Source: Glaciecola sp. HTCC2999 (lineage in GTDB: Bacteria > Pseudomonadota > Gammaproteobacteria > Enterobacterales > Alteromonadaceae). From it: 64,000 nucleotides of DNA. A model generated the notes under the pieces. That model did not search any database. It was not told where the DNA came from and saw only the letters and a program-made list of their open reading frames with translations. The DNA is taken from NCBI RefSeq assembly GCF_000155775.1, contig NZ_DS989810.1, positions 640,172 to 704,171 on the forward strand, read 5' to 3'. The position numbers were made by a program, and so were the translations under genes. This document shows positions 61,254-64,000 of this stretch, one piece after another (the first letter of the stretch is position 1; each line of letters starts with the position of its first letter).

Positions 61254-62879
61254 TTAACTTGGAGCCTTACAGGCGTTAAATATATCGAATTCGGGTTGAT
61301 ATTCAGTACTCATTACTTGAGTTAATCCAAGTAGACTGTCAAAAATATTGTCATGTGAAAATGTGTTTGAGCGTACTAACTCAATACATTGATTATAGTT
61401 AGAATCAGCAAGCTTATTACTCCAAAATATGATTGGAATATGAGTCTGTTCTTCTGGAGCTAATGCATAAGGAAATCCATGCAAATATAATCCTTTTTCG
61501 CCAAGTGACTCTCCGTGATCAGACACATACAAAAATGCTTTATCCGTTACATCACTCGCTTGTAATACTTCTATCAACTTACTTAAAACAAGGTCAGTGT
61601 AAGCGATAGAATTATCGTATGTATTAACTAGTTCTGTTGTACTACAGTTTTGAATATCACTTTTTAAGCAATCAGGTTTAAACACACTGTTATTTTCCGG
61701 ATAGCGACGATAATAAGTGGGTCCATGTGAGCCTATCATATGTAAAATCACTAATTTATGTTTAGCTTGGCTATCTGCTATCTTGTTTACTAATTTTGAG
61801 ACCAATATTTCATCATAACAATAGTCACCATCACATAACGGGTTGACTTTAATCGGTTCAATATTTTCTGATTTGATACGACGACAGACACCTTTACATC
61901 CACTATTATTATCAATCCATGAAACTTCAACACCACTTCTCTGAATAATATCTAATACATTATCTTGGCTTTGTGCATAGCGTGAATCATATTCTTTTCG
62001 ATTTAAGCGAGAAAACATACACGGTACTGAAATTGCAGTGGCAGTTCCACATGATGAAACATGATTAAAATACTTCACTCCTAATTTAGGAGTATTAGGA
62101 TTAGTAACCCTTTTGTAGCCTTGTAGCGAAAAATTGGATGCGCGTGCGGTTTCACCTACCACCATAACCGTTAACGAAGAACTCGCTTTATTTTCTAATA
62201 CAGGCGAATCATCAAGTACTCTAAAAGGTAATGGAGGAAACAAAAAATTATCTCTAAAATATTTATAACCGGCAGTATAAAATGCAAACGGCGTAATATA
62301 ACTTGTAAGTTGTCTGTTATTCCGTCCAACTGAAGCATAATCTTCATAAAACGGTACTGCAATCAATGTACAAGTTACTAGTGCGAAGAAGTTTAGTTTA
62401 ATAAAGCTTGTTAAATGCGCTCTAAAATTTCCTTTTATTTTCAAATGATGAAATAAATAACTAGGTAGAATACCGGTTAAAAAAATAAAAATGACAAGTT
62501 GAATATTTAAATATGAAAATGCTTCACTGGAATCAGTTTCAACTATATTTTGCAGCATACTTTTGTCAAAAATAACACCATAATTAAATGTTGAATAAAA
62601 CAAGAATGAACAAATTACTATATTTAATAAAAGTATAGGTTTAACGAAAATAATAAGCGAAAACCAACTTAACACTAATACTATTAGTGAAAAAAGTAGG
62701 ATTGGAATACTTAGCATGAACATCCAATGCAAATCGGCTGTTTGTGAAATTGCAATAAGCGTTTTATATAAAAACTGACTATTAAAAGCGATAAGAATAT
62801 AAATTGAAACTAAGCAAACAAACTGACAATAACTTATTTGCTTAGAGAAAATACCTAGCCTTCTGTTAGTAATATACAT
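61254..62879 (-). CDS. eptA: Lipid A phosphoethanolamine transferase, EptA family
   Basis: Transfers phosphoethanolamine from phosphatidylethanolamine to lipid A at the outer face of the inner membrane, lowering negative charge and sensitivity to cationic peptides. The 541-residue product has five N-terminal membrane helices (to about residue 180) and a periplasmic sulfatase-like domain. The nucleophile Thr sits in MVVGETARASNFSLQGY (about residue 244), zinc ligands in YVSDHGESLGEKGLYLHGFPYALAPEEQTHIP, and Cys residues in SSCGTATAISVPCM. It starts two bases after the LtaS-like gene. Usually induced by PmrA- or CarR-type regulators; none is seen here. Confidence 0.92.
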   Translation of the reverse strand: MYITNRRLGIFSKQISYCQFVCLVSIYILIAFNSQFLYKTLIAISQTADLHWMFMLSIPILLFSLIVLVLSWFSLIIFVKPILLLNIVICSFLFYSTFNYGVIFDKSMLQNIVETDSSEAFSYLNIQLVIFIFLTGILPSYLFHHLKIKGNFRAHLTSFIKLNFFALVTCTLIAVPFYEDYASVGRNNRQLTSYITPFAFYTAGYKYFRDNFLFPPLPFRVLDDSPVLENKASSSLTVMVVGETARASNFSLQGYKRVTNPNTPKLGVKYFNHVSSCGTATAISVPCMFSRLNRKEYDSRYAQSQDNVLDIIQRSGVEVSWIDNNSGCKGVCRRIKSENIEPIKVNPLCDGDYCYDEILVSKLVNKIADSQAKHKLVILHMIGSHGPTYYRRYPENNSVFKPDCLKSDIQNCSTTELVNTYDNSIAYTDLVLSKLIEVLQASDVTDKAFLYVSDHGESLGEKGLYLHGFPYALAPEEQTHIPIIFWSNKLADSNYNQCIELVRSNTFSHDNIFDSLLGLTQVMSTEYQPEFDIFNACKAPS

Positions 62880-62881
62880 AA

Positions 62882-64000
62882 TTATTGTTCATCTTTAGGT
62901 TTATCTGCTGAACGATAAAGCTTCTCAGTGTAGGCTAAGTTACTAAATAATACATGTGCAAGAGCTTTATTTATCAAAGCGTTATCAAAGTGTTCGAGTT
63001 CTCTTTTTTCCTGTGTTTTGCTTTGTTTGTTATATTGCCAATAACTGATCTTTCGATTGGGCATCAGAATAACCATTTCATCGTTTTCAAGGTATGCAAA
63101 ATTATCGTAGTACTGCATCATCGCCCGTTCAACCGGATAAGTTTTAGTCAGATCAAAACCAAGCATAGGCGTTGCTTTTTCAATACCAAGAAGTGATAAC
63201 AATGTGACTGGTAAATCTATTTGACTTACTAGTCTTTTATCCCTGTGAGCTTCTATACCACTATTTAAAATTACAGCAGGTATATGAAACGATTTTACAG
63301 GCACAGGTTCAGAACCAAATACTCGTACATCATGATCAGCTACAACTAAAAATATGGTATTTTCCCAGTACGCTTGTGTTTGTGCTTTATCGATAAATTT
63401 TCCAAGTGCATAATCCGCGTATTTAATTGCAAGATCGCGTTTGTAATTGTCAGATTCAAGTTCGTTAGGTAAAGATACTTTTCCTTCAGGAATATCAAAC
63501 GGATCATGATTGCTTGATGTGAATATCAAACTAAAAAAAGGCGCTGACGTTTGATTTAAAGTCGATAGTTCATGATCGGCTTTAATAAATAAGTCCTCAT
63601 CACTTACCCCCCAAGATGAAATAAACTCAGGGTGTTCAAAATCATTAATATCCACAATATTGTTAAATCCATTTCCTAAGAAAAAACTTTTCATGTTATC
63701 AAAATGGCTTTCACCACCGTAGATGAATTGTGTTTCATATCCTTCTTGAGCTAATGTATCAGCTAACGAATAAAAACCATGCTGCGATTTAGAGAGTTTA
63801 ACCACTGAACGAGATGGTGACGGTATAAATCCTGTCGTAACGGCTTCAATACCTCTTACTGAACGGATACCGGTAGCATAAAGATGATCAAACCCCCAAC
63901 CTTGCTGGTAGAGCCTATCAAATTCAGGAGTAATTCCTAATCCTCCAAGCTCTCCTACAAAACGGGCGCCTAAACTTTCTTGAAGTATTATCACTAAGTT
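62882..64000 (-). CDS. LTA synthase-like sulfatase-domain transferase (5' end beyond window)
   Basis: C-terminal 372 residues of a membrane-bound alkaline-phosphatase-fold phosphotransferase of the LtaS/OpgB group. Translation runs unbroken to the edge (NLVIILQESLGARFVGELGG, with the metal-binding Glu), so the missing part should be the N-terminal membrane domain. The nucleophile region reads YATGIRSVRGIEAVTTG, with Ser where relatives have Thr. Metal ligands lie in FSLIFTSSNHDPFDIP and VVADHDVRV. It may transfer phosphoglycerol from phosphatidylglycerol, giving diacylglycerol for dgkA; the acceptor is unknown. It is two bases from eptA. Confidence 0.85.
   Translation of the reverse strand, partial: NLVIILQESLGARFVGELGGLGITPEFDRLYQQGWGFDHLYATGIRSVRGIEAVTTGFIPSPSRSVVKLSKSQHGFYSLADTLAQEGYETQFIYGGESHFDNMKSFFLGNGFNNIVDINDFEHPEFISSWGVSDEDLFIKADHELSTLNQTSAPFFSLIFTSSNHDPFDIPEGKVSLPNELESDNYKRDLAIKYADYALGKFIDKAQTQAYWENTIFLVVADHDVRVFGSEPVPVKSFHIPAVILNSGIEAHRDKRLVSQIDLPVTLLSLLGIEKATPMLGFDLTKTYPVERAMMQYYDNFAYLENDEMVILMPNRKISYWQYNKQSKTQEKRELEHFDNALINKALAHVLFSNLAYTEKLYRSADKPKDEQ

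Noticed and set aside
63995-64000. Treating the GTG at 63994 as the true start of the LtaS-like gene
   Set aside because: The frame continues in family-like sequence (Asn-Leu-Val-Ile-Ile) to the window edge, and the membrane domain is missing, so the gene is cut.
1-64000. Insertion sequences, prophage, CRISPR arrays, tRNA or rRNA genes
   Set aside because: None found by reading: no transposase or integrase frames, no regular repeats with spacers, no cloverleaf-like or rRNA sequence.

Overview
The window comes from a low-GC gammaproteobacterium of the Alteromonadales/Shewanella-Colwellia-Vibrio sphere. The evidence is the gene order (bamA-skp-fabZ-lpxA-lpxB-rnhB-dnaE-accA-tilS; pyrH-frr-uppS-cdsA-dxr-rseP; map-glnD-dapD; yqcA-truC; syd-queF), the gammaproteobacterial protein types (Syd, QueF type II, MltF, RseP, DUF3549/DUF3301/DUF3192) and MetJ-type operators. 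The genus cannot be fixed from the sequence. Almost all of it is chromosomal backbone. I see no insertion sequence, prophage, CRISPR array, tRNA or rRNA.

Layout. 1-4.5 kb: alaS (3' end cut by the window edge), recX and a divergent COG3146 acyltransferase-like gene. 4.5-9.8 kb: an M13 metallopeptidase lipoprotein, then a GNAT acetyltransferase and a large cobalamin-type radical SAM protein. 9.8-14.6 kb: a methionine operon in which MetH is encoded by two translationally coupled genes behind metA, with three tandem MetJ boxes at the promoter. 14.6-17 kb: an isolated fliA-cheW pair, smrA and a tiny membrane peptide. 17-23.3 kb: purL, mltF, a 50-residue basic protein and tadA. 23.4-44.9 kb: a long leftward block covering a CPA2 antiporter, tRNA-Ile lysidine synthesis, fatty-acid, DNA, lipid A, outer-membrane, isoprenoid and phospholipid genes, and the frr-pyrH-tsf-rpsB translation genes. 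lpxD is absent from its usual place between skp and fabZ, where a terminator is found instead.

45.2-49.6 kb: rightward map, glnD and dapD. 49.7-55.9 kb: yqcA, truC, DUF3549, DUF3301, a gene-free stretch, a GNAT, DUF3192, a small hypothetical, syd and queF. On the minus strand the gene-free stretch holds a CsrB-family regulatory RNA: about 18 GGA motifs in about 340 nt, a strong terminator, and a GacA/UvrY box about 180 nt upstream of the likely start. The flanking genes match the E. coli csrB locus (yqcA-truC-yqcC-csrB-syd-queF), which strongly supports the call. 56-60.8 kb: NAD-isocitrate dehydrogenase, a ComEA-like HhH protein, galU and a POT peptide transporter. 60.8-64 kb: a leftward dgkA-eptA-LtaS-like cluster joining head-group transfer to diacylglycerol recycling; the last gene is cut by the window edge.

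The points that most deserve follow-up are the CsrB-type RNA and its nested palindromic activator site, the split MetH with its built-in ribosome binding site, the missing lpxD, the orphan fliA-cheW pair, and the cobalamin radical SAM/GNAT pair of unknown substrate.
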